A DNA stretch of 51,608 bases from an archaeon (GTDB lineage: Archaea; Thermoproteota; Nitrososphaeria; Conexivisphaerales; UBA164), in assembly GCA_021792955.1 (NCBI GenBank), contig JAJYTP010000006.1, positions 1 through 51,608 of the forward strand, written 5' to 3'. Position 1 is the stretch's first letter. Every line of letters begins with the position of its first letter. The notes under the pieces are model-generated. The model worked only from the letters and a program-made list of their open reading frames with translations, was not told the origin of the DNA and did no database searches. Shown in pieces: positions 37,085-45,408 of the stretch. A program made the position numbers and the translations under genes.

Positions 37085-37453
37085 ATGGAGGGCGCCTAAC
37101 CCAGCTAGTTCACTTCATATTCCCCCTTTACCTGGCTGATTGAGTTCCAAGCTTATATGGGATGGCCCTTTTTATTATATGACAGTTCACCCCGCAGTTC
37201 CCAGATCATGGATGATAAAATCCCCTTCGTACCGCGGTAGGGATAGGTCCTGAGAGGTGGAGGTTTCGATCGGTCAGAATAATTATATAGTTTGGATGCT
37301 AAACCGGCCTATTGAAGCTGAAATGGGGGCAGGTAAGAATGCAGAAGCGGGCATCCACCGCGCTTCTGGGCCCATAATGGTTAGCTTGGTGCTGTGGATG
37401 TTTTTATTCAAAATGGGTTACATGTGACGTTAACTGGGCGTCATAACTTAAGG
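37085..37453. other. Intergenic with a tiny membrane-peptide frame
   Basis: A 34-codon plus-strand frame at 37323-37427 encodes a peptide with a C-terminal hydrophobic segment (IMVSLVLWMFLFKM). AATTATATAG lies about 40 bases upstream of its ATG. It may be a real small membrane protein, but this is weak. Inside it, CAGAAGCG and CGCTTCTG (37339-37365 region) pair as an 8-bp inverted repeat. Nothing else is recognisable. Confidence 0.25.
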
Positions 37454-37972
37454 CTAAGGCGTTGAACCCGTCGCATCGGCTGGCGCGGCTTTACGTTTCC
37501 GAAACAGCCCCACTATGGCAATTATAGCCCCCGCTATCATCAGGATTGCCCCAACTCCCAGAAATACTAGTTCCTCAAGTATTCCGCTTATGCTGAACGG
37601 TGCGCTCCCGTAATTAACCAAGACCGTTTGGGTGGAGTTATTGACCAGCCCTATTACCTGGGGTGAACTGCCAGAGTTAACGTATATACCGATGTACGTC
37701 TGATTTGCCTGCTCGGTCGTTATATTGCTCACCATAAATGCCAATGGAGCCGATATCGAATCATTATATACGATTGCCATGGTGCTGCCTACGGGCACCG
37801 AAGCTATGGTTATGTTCTGTCCCTGAGCCAGGCTAGCCGCATTCGTCAAATCCGTCAGTGAGGACAAAGCAGCAGGACTAAGGCTCGAATTAACCGCTAG
37901 GGGGCCTATAAAGAACATTCCTGCGCCCACCGCCAGCAATATTATTCCTATGATTACGGTCCCCTTCCTCAT
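37454..37972 (-). CDS. Bitopic surface protein, unknown
   Basis: A 172-residue protein with hydrophobic helices at both ends: VIIGIILLAVGAGMFFIGPL at the start, and ILEELVFLGVGAILMIAGAI before a basic cytoplasmic tail (FRKRKAAP). The 100-residue loop between is Ser/Thr/Asn-rich, with several NxS/T sites, so it should face outside. No family is known. The ATG 37972 fits a TATA-like ATAAATA 27 bases upstream better than the ATG at 37984. Confidence 0.55.
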   Translation of the reverse strand: MRKGTVIIGIILLAVGAGMFFIGPLAVNSSLSPAALSSLTDLTNAASLAQGQNITIASVPVGSTMAIVYNDSISAPLAFMVSNITTEQANQTYIGIYVNSGSSPQVIGLVNNSTQTVLVNYGSAPFSISGILEELVFLGVGAILMIAGAIIAIVGLFRKRKAAPADATGSTP

Positions 37973-38414
37973 AATAAAGGCCATTCAAATTAGCGTATTT
38001 ATGCATTCCTACAGTTGTAGTCCGAGTTTGCCTGTTTATTCGGTATATTTAATTTCGTGGTTCAATCGCCTGCAAGCGATAGATATACTGATCTGCCTTT
38101 GCGGATAAGGATTTGAGCTAATAATTTGTCAGCACCGACGACTGGTTGACCGGAATGAGCAGCTGGAATGCATGAACGACGGCAAGAACGGCAGGGTCGA
38201 TAATCACTCCAATACGCTGATGTTCATAATTCTTGCTGTCAAGGAACATCCTGGCAAGCCCTAGGCAGATGAAGGAATTGTAATGATGCTAGGAGTAGGC
38301 TATGTTGATACCAAGCATGGGGATAAATAGCCAGATCAAGTGCGCATGGTCAAGTTATGAGGCAACGGAACGCCCTCGGAAACTTTATATGTAATTAAAG
38401 CATATCTGCTTTTA
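37973..38414. promoter_or_regulatory. Divergent promoter region
   Basis: The 3' end holds CTTTATAT (38383-38390), 27 bases before the ATG 38415, a leaderless promoter. Between them TTAAAGCA (38395-38402) and TGCTTTTAA (38407-38415) pair around TATC, covering the transcription start, so it may be an operator. The rest, about 38000-38370, shows no gene. Confidence 0.5.
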
Positions 38415-39686
38415 ATGAATTACAAGATTGTAGCCATAGTCTTCATAGTTCTTACAATAATTGGATTTTCGACATTCGCGTATGACCAGTATTATGTAAT
38501 ACCTTCACAGCAATCACAGTTAGCAACAGCCAATCAGGACCTGGCGGCGGTGGCGCAGAAGCTGGATAGCATAACCGCTGAACTTGCGCAGATAAATTCT
38601 TCACTTATGTCTTCTCAGTCTGGCATAACTTCCCTCAATTCCAGCATCATCACCGAAAATTCCCAATTGCAGTTCTTGGCGAATCAGCTGATAAGCGCTC
38701 CACGAGTGGGCTTAATTTCGTCTGAGGCAACGGTCACCAAATATTATGTACCCCTTATGAATGAAGTGACCAGCATCAACATGAGTGGATATACATTCTA
38801 CCTTGGTACCATGAACGGGACGCCAGTGGTAGTAACGGAGTCGCTTCCAAGGCAAGCCGGCACGGCCCAGACCACCACCATCATGGATACCAGGTTCAAC
38901 ATCATAGCCAACATATTCACTGGAATCGCAGGGTCTAGGAACCCAAACATTTACATGGGAGATGTACTTGTAGCCGCATACACGGTCGACAAGTCCGCCT
39001 TCCACTATCACAGAGATTATATTTCTCCATATGATATACCGATACAATTCGCTTCAAACGGGAGCTTTATCAGCACCTACACATTTTCATCTTCTTATGG
39101 GCTTGTTCAGCTTGCTGCGACCTATAATGGCCTTGGTACAACCAACATCAGCATGATAACCGGCAATTCCACACTGGCGGGTGCCATCCAGGCAAAGATG
39201 GTTGTCGGCGTAGATGGGTCAGCCAACCTTTGGACAAACAATCTGGGATGGCTGGAGTTTGAAAATGCGCTGTATCAAACCGATGCTGGTGAAGATAACG
39301 CTTATGGATTTTCCAGTGTCAACTTAGCATATGGTGTTCCGTGTCTGGTACTGCAGGGGATATCCAACTCCAAGTTCTATCCATCACCTTACAACGGAGG
39401 GATTGCAGAACAGAGGGTTGCTGATGTTGCAGTCTACGTCATAGACAATTTCAACCAGATAAACATGGCGCAATTAAACAGCCCTGCTAAATTCAGCCAG
39501 TTGTCCTCCATCTCTAACGCCTATACATATGGCTATATAGTAGCCAACAAAATATTTACATCAAACCCCAGCACCTCCATAAACGTCACCGAGATAGTCT
39601 ACACAGCGCAAAACGGTTCTACAATAACTGTTACAAATATGGGAGCAATGAATAACGAATATACATATCCTACAGTGGCTCCATAA
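38415..39686 (+). CDS. Secreted/membrane-anchored protein with coiled coil
   Basis: A 423-residue exported protein. An N-terminal hydrophobic anchor (IVAIVFIVLTIIGFSTFAYD) is followed by a coiled-coil-like stretch (about residues 33-95; SQLATANQDLAAVAQKLDS and onward). The remaining 320 residues are Ser/Thr/Asn-rich and predicted beta, typical of archaeal surface proteins. No cysteine pairs or catalytic motifs are evident. The family is unknown to me. It is leaderless, 27 bases after CTTTATAT. The function could be cell-surface binding or structural. Confidence 0.6.
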   Translation: MNYKIVAIVFIVLTIIGFSTFAYDQYYVIPSQQSQLATANQDLAAVAQKLDSITAELAQINSSLMSSQSGITSLNSSIITENSQLQFLANQLISAPRVGLISSEATVTKYYVPLMNEVTSINMSGYTFYLGTMNGTPVVVTESLPRQAGTAQTTTIMDTRFNIIANIFTGIAGSRNPNIYMGDVLVAAYTVDKSAFHYHRDYISPYDIPIQFASNGSFISTYTFSSSYGLVQLAATYNGLGTTNISMITGNSTLAGAIQAKMVVGVDGSANLWTNNLGWLEFENALYQTDAGEDNAYGFSSVNLAYGVPCLVLQGISNSKFYPSPYNGGIAEQRVADVAVYVIDNFNQINMAQLNSPAKFSQLSSISNAYTYGYIVANKIFTSNPSTSINVTEIVYTAQNGSTITVTNMGAMNNEYTYPTVAP

Positions 39687-39699
39687 TCAATTCCTTCCC

Positions 39700-39707
39700 T
39701 TTTTTTT
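39700..39707 (+). terminator. Poly-T terminator
   Basis: Eight consecutive T residues 14 bases after the stop codon of the 423-residue surface protein. Archaeal RNA polymerase stops on such T tracts without needing a hairpin. Confidence 0.55.
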
Positions 39708-39997
39708 GAACATTTCCTGATAACGATGTAAAGTCCAATCATTATTATTGATAATATATATTCAGCTATTTGGTATAATAAATAGGTACTATTCGGGCAT
39801 GCCTCGGGAGCCAAAGAAGCTCTTTTTATACTATGGCCGAATATTGCCCGTCAGGGCGCGGTTAGCCCTTCGGGGTAGCGGCCTTCCTATCAGCGCTTTA
39901 CAGGTTTTTACATATGGTTTACAAGGGTGCCCTTCAGAGGTCTGAGCCGTTCACCTTCCGACCATAAAACGCCCTGGCGATTATATCGATATGGCCT

Positions 39998-40840
39998 TTA
40001 TTCAAAGAGCTCTTCAAGCGGGTTCTGCATCTCCCTTATCTCCCTTATCCTTACCCCCTTTGAAAGCAGGTCACCTATTAGCCCCTGGACTTTTTCAGGG
40101 CCAGCAAGCGCGAAGATGTAGTATTCCCCCTCCTTTTTCAGGTAACCCGGGGGCTCTTCACCAAGCGTCCTGACCCCTATTGAATAGTTTTCAGTCTTGA
40201 TCTCGCTGATCCTGTTGTAAAGCGCCAGCCTGCCGTTCTTGATCGCTATTATATACGTTCCGATCTCCCTTGCCTCAAACAGGTTATGGGAGGAGTACAG
40301 GACTATCCTGTCCCTGCTGAGCCCCAGCACCAAGGACCTTATTTCGCTGGCCACCTTTGGATCAAGGTTGCTGGTGGGTTCATCCAGCAGGTAAATGTCC
40401 TTATAGCTCAGAAAGATCCTGGCCACGGACACCCTCTTCCTTTGCCCCTGGCTGAGCTGTGAAAGCCGCTTTCCTCTGAGCTCACCTATGTTCAGGGTGT
40501 TGCAAACTCGGTCCAGGTCATTACCGGAGGCGCCCTCTATCCTGGCATAGAAGTCTAGCGCCTCGATCACCTTCATCCCTTCGGGCAGGCCATCCAGATG
40601 GGTCAGGTAGCCCATGTGCCCCCTCATTTCATTTACCGGCCTTCCATTAACCTCAATGCTGCCGGAGTAGGGCCTGAGTATGCCTGCGAGGGCCCTGAGC
40701 AGGGTCGTCTTACCGGCGCCATTTGGCCCGAGCACTATATAAACCGCCGGCTCATCTATGGAAAAGGACAGGCCTTCAATTACCTTTCTGCCAAAGTAGC
40801 CCGTCGTCAGTTCCTTTACCGAAATGGTTGCGCCGCTCAT
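39998..40840 (-). CDS. ABC transporter ATPase
   Basis: A 280-residue ATPase of the exporter type. Walker [15 protein letters not shown] is near residue 41, the Q-loop equivalent at HMGYLTHLDG, the signature LSQGQRKRVSVARI near residue 137 (LSQGQ form), Walker B IYLLDEPTSNLDPK and the switch His in VLYSSHNLFEARE. The C-terminal 70 residues form an extra small domain (SIGVRTLGEEPPGY...). It follows the permease gene by six bases, so the two form one exporter. The cargo is unknown. Confidence 0.9.
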   Translation of the reverse strand: MSGATISVKELTTGYFGRKVIEGLSFSIDEPAVYIVLGPNGAGKTTLLRALAGILRPYSGSIEVNGRPVNEMRGHMGYLTHLDGLPEGMKVIEALDFYARIEGASGNDLDRVCNTLNIGELRGKRLSQLSQGQRKRVSVARIFLSYKDIYLLDEPTSNLDPKVASEIRSLVLGLSRDRIVLYSSHNLFEAREIGTYIIAIKNGRLALYNRISEIKTENYSIGVRTLGEEPPGYLKKEGEYYIFALAGPEKVQGLIGDLLSKGVRIREIREMQNPLEELFE

Positions 40841-40846
40841 GGTTGG

Positions 40847-42298
40847 TCACTCATTTGAAAGGAACCTCTCCCTGACCAGTCTCCTGTCAGCTATCAGCCC
40901 GGTCATGATAGTTATAGCGATGATCAGCACTGAAACGATCGCGGCGACGTATATGGATTCGGCTGGCCCCATTATCGCGGAGATCACGAAAACGGCGATG
41001 ACCGGCACAACGCCAAGCATCGGGGCAATCCCAACGGGGCTGTTTACCCCCGTTACTCGTGTGCTCAGCGCCGACCAAATCATGCCGGACATGGTCATAA
41101 ATACCGGCGCTGAAAAGCTCAGCGGCAGGGTGTAAAGGAGCAGCTCCTCGATCACCTCCAATGAAATTGATACCCCAGCGATCAGGAATACAGCCGCCAT
41201 TATAGCCAGCGATGCAGTTAGCACGATCAGCGCAAGGCCAAGGGTGGCAAGCAGGATCGAATAGAATATGGTCGATGCGTCGGCGCCGTACGCCATAAGG
41301 TATTCATAAACTCCCTTCCTTTTATCGCTTGTGAATATCATCAGCCCGCCCATGGAGCCAATTACGATAAAGAGCGGCAGTATGATGGGATACAGCGAGA
41401 GCAAATTTACGCCGCTCTTGGTTGGTACGAACGCAAACTCGGCCGCCACCAGTATCGGGAGTGCTATGGAGATCACCAGGTACATTTTGCCGTACCTGAC
41501 CGCTCTGACAAGGGTTTCATATGAAAGTTGCTTGAGGTTGAAACCTCTACCCCCAGAGCCTTCAGCCACATGCGGCCTGTGGATCGCAAGGAACGTAACG
41601 GCAACCGAAATGGCTGCAACCGCGAACACCAGGCCTTCAAACGCCGCGGTCCCTATGGCCGGCTCAAAGGGAACCAGGAAGTCAACAAACCCCATGGCCA
41701 TGGCATACCCCAGGTACCTCTTCCTGCCTGTGAACACTGCAAGGACGGCTAGGAACCCCCAAGAGAGGTGCAGCAGCAGGGAGGAAACCCTTTCGATGAC
41801 GGCGAAGCCGATTAGGGGAAGGGCGGATGTCAGCGGAAGGAAGAGGGATGGCGCATCGCTCAAAAGCGCATGATATAACTGTGGGGAGCCCGGCACCATC
41901 GCATAGTACAGCACATAGTCCAGAAGCAGTGGTATTGAAATTAGCACGCCGTTTTCCCACATGGCCAGGCTCAGGCCATACCCCACTCCATCTCCACTTT
42001 TCATGGAGCCCCTGGCCATACGCACGATAAGGTATGCGATCCCCACTTCAAAAAGAGAAGTCTGGAGTCCATAATAGACCCCGAGGGCTACAAGGTTGCC
42101 CGTTGACCGGACAAGCCCAACGGTGAAATCCTGTAATATGACCTTCACCGCTATGGCGGAGAAGTAAGCCACGAACGCATAGAGCACGACCCTGATGGCC
42201 AGCCTGCCCTTCCTGTTCAGGTATATTATCGGGGCGAAGGAAAAGGCCATGACGGCTATGGGCGTTATGAAGAAGGCTGGGTCGATGTTCTGAATCAT
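40847..42298 (-). CDS. ABC-2-type permease fused to YhfC-like half
   Basis: A 483-residue membrane protein with about a dozen hydrophobic segments, twice the usual ABC-2 permease length. The C-terminal half (about residues 255-483) is an archaeal ABC-2 permease (FTSDKRKGVYEYLMAYGADAS, PVFMTMSGMIWSALSTR, GVNSPVGIAPMLGVVPVI). The N-terminal half (residues 1-240) has about seven helices and GVGYGLSLAMWENGVLIS, reminiscent of the YhfC/PrsW type of putative intramembrane proteases, where a Glu sits in a similar spot. The start ATG 42298 is 27 bases after ATTTAAATAT, which the upstream ATG at 42319 is not. Confidence 0.75.
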   Translation of the reverse strand: MIQNIDPAFFITPIAVMAFSFAPIIYLNRKGRLAIRVVLYAFVAYFSAIAVKVILQDFTVGLVRSTGNLVALGVYYGLQTSLFEVGIAYLIVRMARGSMKSGDGVGYGLSLAMWENGVLISIPLLLDYVLYYAMVPGSPQLYHALLSDAPSLFLPLTSALPLIGFAVIERVSSLLLHLSWGFLAVLAVFTGRKRYLGYAMAMGFVDFLVPFEPAIGTAAFEGLVFAVAAISVAVTFLAIHRPHVAEGSGGRGFNLKQLSYETLVRAVRYGKMYLVISIALPILVAAEFAFVPTKSGVNLLSLYPIILPLFIVIGSMGGLMIFTSDKRKGVYEYLMAYGADASTIFYSILLATLGLALIVLTASLAIMAAVFLIAGVSISLEVIEELLLYTLPLSFSAPVFMTMSGMIWSALSTRVTGVNSPVGIAPMLGVVPVIAVFVISAIMGPAESIYVAAIVSVLIIAITIMTGLIADRRLVRERFLSNE

Positions 42299-42320
42299 AG
42301 TTAGGCTGGGCTTGTACATG

Positions 42321-42330
42321 ATTTAAATAT
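42321..42330 (-). promoter_or_regulatory. TATA box of the exporter operon
   Basis: ATTTAAATAT is 27 bases upstream of the ATG 42298 on the minus strand, which supports a leaderless transcript and defines the permease start. The rest of 42331-42596 holds no gene. Confidence 0.6.
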
Positions 42331-42596
42331 TATGAAAACCCTTTGATAGATTGAGAAAGATGAGGGATGGGATGCAATTTCCCAGTAGTTTTCTTTTCCT
42401 CTACTATGCCTTTGCTGAGAAGCCCTATAGCCAATTTACCGGCTGCTACGGCTTTTTACCTATCCGCTACGGTCCATCCAGCCGGCCTCGTCAGAAACTG
42501 ACGATTTAGTTCAAATAACCTTATTAACGCTCTCTACAAACATCATTTCCGGAGCTGATCTGATCGTCCTATAAGAAGGTACGGCCTGGAGAAAAC

Positions 42597-43478
42597 GTGG
42601 AAAGATGCCCCAAGTGTGGTTACAAGGGGCTATTAGTGGATAACGTTACAGGGGAAATTGTATGCGCCAGTTGCGGCTATGTAGTAAGGGAAAAGATGGA
42701 GGATAACAAACCTGAATGGAGGGCCTTCACGAAGGAGGAGGGCGAGGACAGGAGCAGGGTGGGAGCGCCGACCTCACTGGCCATGCACGATATGGGGTTA
42801 TCGACTGTGATGGGCATGAGGGACGCCTCTGGGAAGGCGCTGGCCGGCGCCAGCAGGTCTGCGGCCGACCGGCTGAGGGTGTGGGATAAAAGGAGCCAGG
42901 GGTCGGCTGACCGAAACCTAAGGCAGGCGCTGGTTGAGCTGGATATGCTGGCCGATAAGCTTAGCCTTTCAAAGAACATCGCCGAAAGGGCCGCGTACGT
43001 TTACAGGAAGGTGCTGGAGAAGGGCCTTGTGAGGGGGAGGAGCATAGATACCCTGATTACGGCATCGTTATACGCCGCCTGCCGATCGTCGGAGACGCCC
43101 CGTACACTGAAGGATGCGGCACTGGTGTCCGGCATCAAGAGGAAGGATATAGCCAAGGCCTACAGGCTTATCTTGAAGGAGCTGGATCTGAAGGTCCCTG
43201 TCACCGACCCCGTTAAAAGCATCACAGGGATCGCGGCTAGGGCCGGCATAAGCGAGCGTACAACCAGGAGGGCCATGGAGATATTGAAAAGCGCGATAGC
43301 GGCCGGGGCATCGGCTGGGAAGGCCCCTACTGGCCTTGCGGCCACATCCCTGTACCTTGCGTGCGTCCTTGAAGGCGAAAGGAAGACGCAGAAGGATATA
43401 GCGGAGGCGGCGGGCGTTACGGAGGTCACCATAAGGAACAGGTATAGGGGACTGAAAGCGATCCTGAACGGCGTATAA
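42597..43478 (+). CDS. tfb: Transcription initiation factor B (TFB)
   Basis: A 293-residue archaeal TFIIB homologue that bridges TBP-DNA and RNA polymerase. The N-terminal zinc ribbon (CPKCGYKGLLVD...CASCGY) is followed by the B-finger/linker (EDRSRVGAPTSLAMHDMGLST) and two cyclin folds (about residues 105-190 and 200-293; ERAAYVYRKVLEKGLVRGRS; ERTTRRAMEILKSA). All domains are complete. The start codon is GTG (GTGGAAAGATGC), with GGAG six bases upstream. Thermoplasmata often have more than one TFB; whether this is the main one cannot be told. It lies just before a TrmB gene. Confidence 0.97.
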   Translation: MERCPKCGYKGLLVDNVTGEIVCASCGYVVREKMEDNKPEWRAFTKEEGEDRSRVGAPTSLAMHDMGLSTVMGMRDASGKALAGASRSAADRLRVWDKRSQGSADRNLRQALVELDMLADKLSLSKNIAERAAYVYRKVLEKGLVRGRSIDTLITASLYAACRSSETPRTLKDAALVSGIKRKDIAKAYRLILKELDLKVPVTDPVKSITGIAARAGISERTTRRAMEILKSAIAAGASAGKAPTGLAATSLYLACVLEGERKTQKDIAEAAGVTEVTIRNRYRGLKAILNGV

Positions 43479-43636
43479 TCTTCCAATCTAGGCAAGGGAA
43501 GCTGGCTTTCCATGGACAGACTTCCTTTTGCGCCAGGAGAATTTATATCCCGCTATCACCACATCCCCGGTCTAGCCAGTACGTTATTTGAAAGCAGCGG
43601 CCCTGCACACGGAAAAGGTTAAAACCGATCGGGTGC

Positions 43637-44488
43637 ATGAACATGCAAAAGATGTTAAGATCTATAGGCAACCAGGAAACGCTTGAAGGTTTGAAGAAGA
43701 TCGGAGTTTCAAGGGCCCAGTTTGAAGTCTATCTACTGCTGTACACACATGGACCGCAGACCGCCGCCGACCTATCGAACGCACTGAAGAGGGACAGGAG
43801 CGTGGTTTACAAGTACCTCGACAGGCTGTCAAGGCTGGGCCTGATAGAAAAGCAGCTTGACAGGTCAAACAGCTACTCTGCGAGGCCGGCCTCAGATGTC
43901 ATGTCGCTGATATCAAGCATGATAGATCAGGAGGCCAAAAGGAGCAGGTCGGCCATCAAGGAGTTCTTCGATAAGGTTGGAACTATTGAAAGGGTAGAGG
44001 CCAACCCCCGCGCTAAACAGGAGTACAAACTTATATTCAACAGGAAGCGGCTCTACGAAGAACTGTCAAGGCTCTTCCTTTCGACCACCGACGAATACAG
44101 GCTCATAATGTCCGGTAACGGCCTGCTCAGGAGCATCAGGCATGGCTTGATGGACCTGTACCTTGATATGCAGAAAAGGGGGGTCAGGATAGAGATCGTA
44201 TCTGAAGTTACGCCCACCAACCTGCAGGAGGCCGAGTATCTGATGAGGAAGATCCCTTTCAGGCACCAGAACGGCCTGCAGATACGGCTGAACGTATTTG
44301 ATTCCGACAAGGTGCTCCTGGGCGCTATCCAGCATGATGAGGATCTTAACATCAGCAGGGAGGACGACAGTTATATACTGATACGTGATCAGGTCTTCGC
44401 TCAAGGTTTTATACAGCTGTTCGATATTATATGGAATACTTCACAGGATGCATCAAAAATTATCAATATTATGAAATCCCAGCAGTAG
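43637..44488 (+). CDS. TrmB-family transcriptional regulator
   Basis: A 283-residue regulator. The N-terminal winged helix has the TrmB pattern (GVSRAQFEVYLLLYTHGPQTAADLSNALKRDRSVVYKYLDRL), followed by a short coiled linker (residues 95-125). The C-terminal domain resembles the phospholipase D-like sensor half (RGVRIEIVSEVTP near residue 185). TrmB proteins respond to sugars or other small molecules in archaea; the ligand here is unknown. Two ATG codons (43637 and 43643) are both possible starts. It sits between TFB and the ParB-like gene, all in one direction, but the spacing is over 55 bases. Confidence 0.85.
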   Translation: MNMQKMLRSIGNQETLEGLKKIGVSRAQFEVYLLLYTHGPQTAADLSNALKRDRSVVYKYLDRLSRLGLIEKQLDRSNSYSARPASDVMSLISSMIDQEAKRSRSAIKEFFDKVGTIERVEANPRAKQEYKLIFNRKRLYEELSRLFLSTTDEYRLIMSGNGLLRSIRHGLMDLYLDMQKRGVRIEIVSEVTPTNLQEAEYLMRKIPFRHQNGLQIRLNVFDSDKVLLGAIQHDEDLNISREDDSYILIRDQVFAQGFIQLFDIIWNTSQDASKIINIMKSQQ

Positions 44489-44547
44489 TAATAGTGGCAA
44501 CTATTTCTACCTACACCGTTTAATAACCGCCCAGACCATAAGCGTCT

Positions 44548-45408
44548 ATGCTGAGCTCGTCAGTTGGCGTTGGACGGTTTGAGCAGCTAAAGGTGAAGGT
44601 TAGCGAAGTGGACGACGATGAATTTGTATTCCGCGCTGACCTTGGTGACATAAATTCGCTGGCAGGCTCAATAGAGCGGTACGGCCTTCTGCAGCCGCTG
44701 ATCCTGAGGCTTAAGGCAAACCCCGAGAAGGAGGCCTATGAGCTGCTTGCCGGCCACAGGAGGCTGGCGGCCTGTAGGCTGCTCGGCTTCACGGAAGTCC
44801 CGGCCATTCTGGTAGACGTCAACGAAAAGGATGCGTTCATACTGGCGCTTACGGAGAACGTGCAGTCCAAGAGCCTGAACCCTATCGAAGAGGCCATGGC
44901 CTTTCAAAGCTACATCCACAGAAAGGGATGGGGAGGCGCGTCGGAGCTGGCAAGGAACATTGGCAAGAGCCCGGCCTACATATCCCTCAGATTGCAGCTA
45001 CTGCAGCTTCCGGACTCCATAAGGTCCATGGTGGCCAGCAACCGGCTGGCGCCGTTCACTGCGGCGGAGCTGCACGGGCTGAGCGGCAACCAGGCAGAGA
45101 AGCTGGTGACGTCAATAGGCGATGGCCGGGTATCGCTCAGAAGGGTGAGGAAGCTGGCCAAGGAGATAAAGGAGGAGAAGGAGATAGCACCGACCGACTT
45201 GGAGAGGTATTCGGCGACGCTTAAAATGTTCATACTTTCCACGAGGAGGACCCTCAATGAAATGGACGCCAGCATACACCGCCTCAATGAAAGCGGCGAT
45301 TATTACAGGAAGGCCGTCAAGTACCGTTACGATCTGCACAGGATCCTCGATTCGATGGTCAATGAGTACGCTTCTGTTAAGAAACAGCTCTTAGTGAACG
45401 AACTTTAG
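44548..45408 (+). CDS. ParB/Spo0J-like DNA-binding protein
   Basis: A 286-residue protein with the ParB N-terminal CTPase fold: GRFEQLKVKVSEVD...SLAGSIERYGLLQPLILR, then the ELLAGHRRLAACRLLG motif (GHRR) and ILALTENVQSKSLNPIEEAMAFQ. A central HTH (SELARNIGKSPAYISLRLQLLQLP) and a C-terminal helical dimerisation region follow. No ParA gene is adjacent, so it may regulate transcription or nucleoid structure rather than partition. The ATG is 26 bases after a TTTAATAA box (44519-44526). Its 3' end overlaps the convergent UbiD gene by 32 bases. Confidence 0.85.
   Translation: MLSSSVGVGRFEQLKVKVSEVDDDEFVFRADLGDINSLAGSIERYGLLQPLILRLKANPEKEAYELLAGHRRLAACRLLGFTEVPAILVDVNEKDAFILALTENVQSKSLNPIEEAMAFQSYIHRKGWGGASELARNIGKSPAYISLRLQLLQLPDSIRSMVASNRLAPFTAAELHGLSGNQAEKLVTSIGDGRVSLRRVRKLAKEIKEEKEIAPTDLERYSATLKMFILSTRRTLNEMDASIHRLNESGDYYRKAVKYRYDLHRILDSMVNEYASVKKQLLVNEL

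Noticed and set aside
44548-45408. Plasmid or replication-origin partition locus
   Set aside because: The ParB-like gene has no ParA partner, no parS-like repeats were seen and no Orc1/Cdc6 gene is present.
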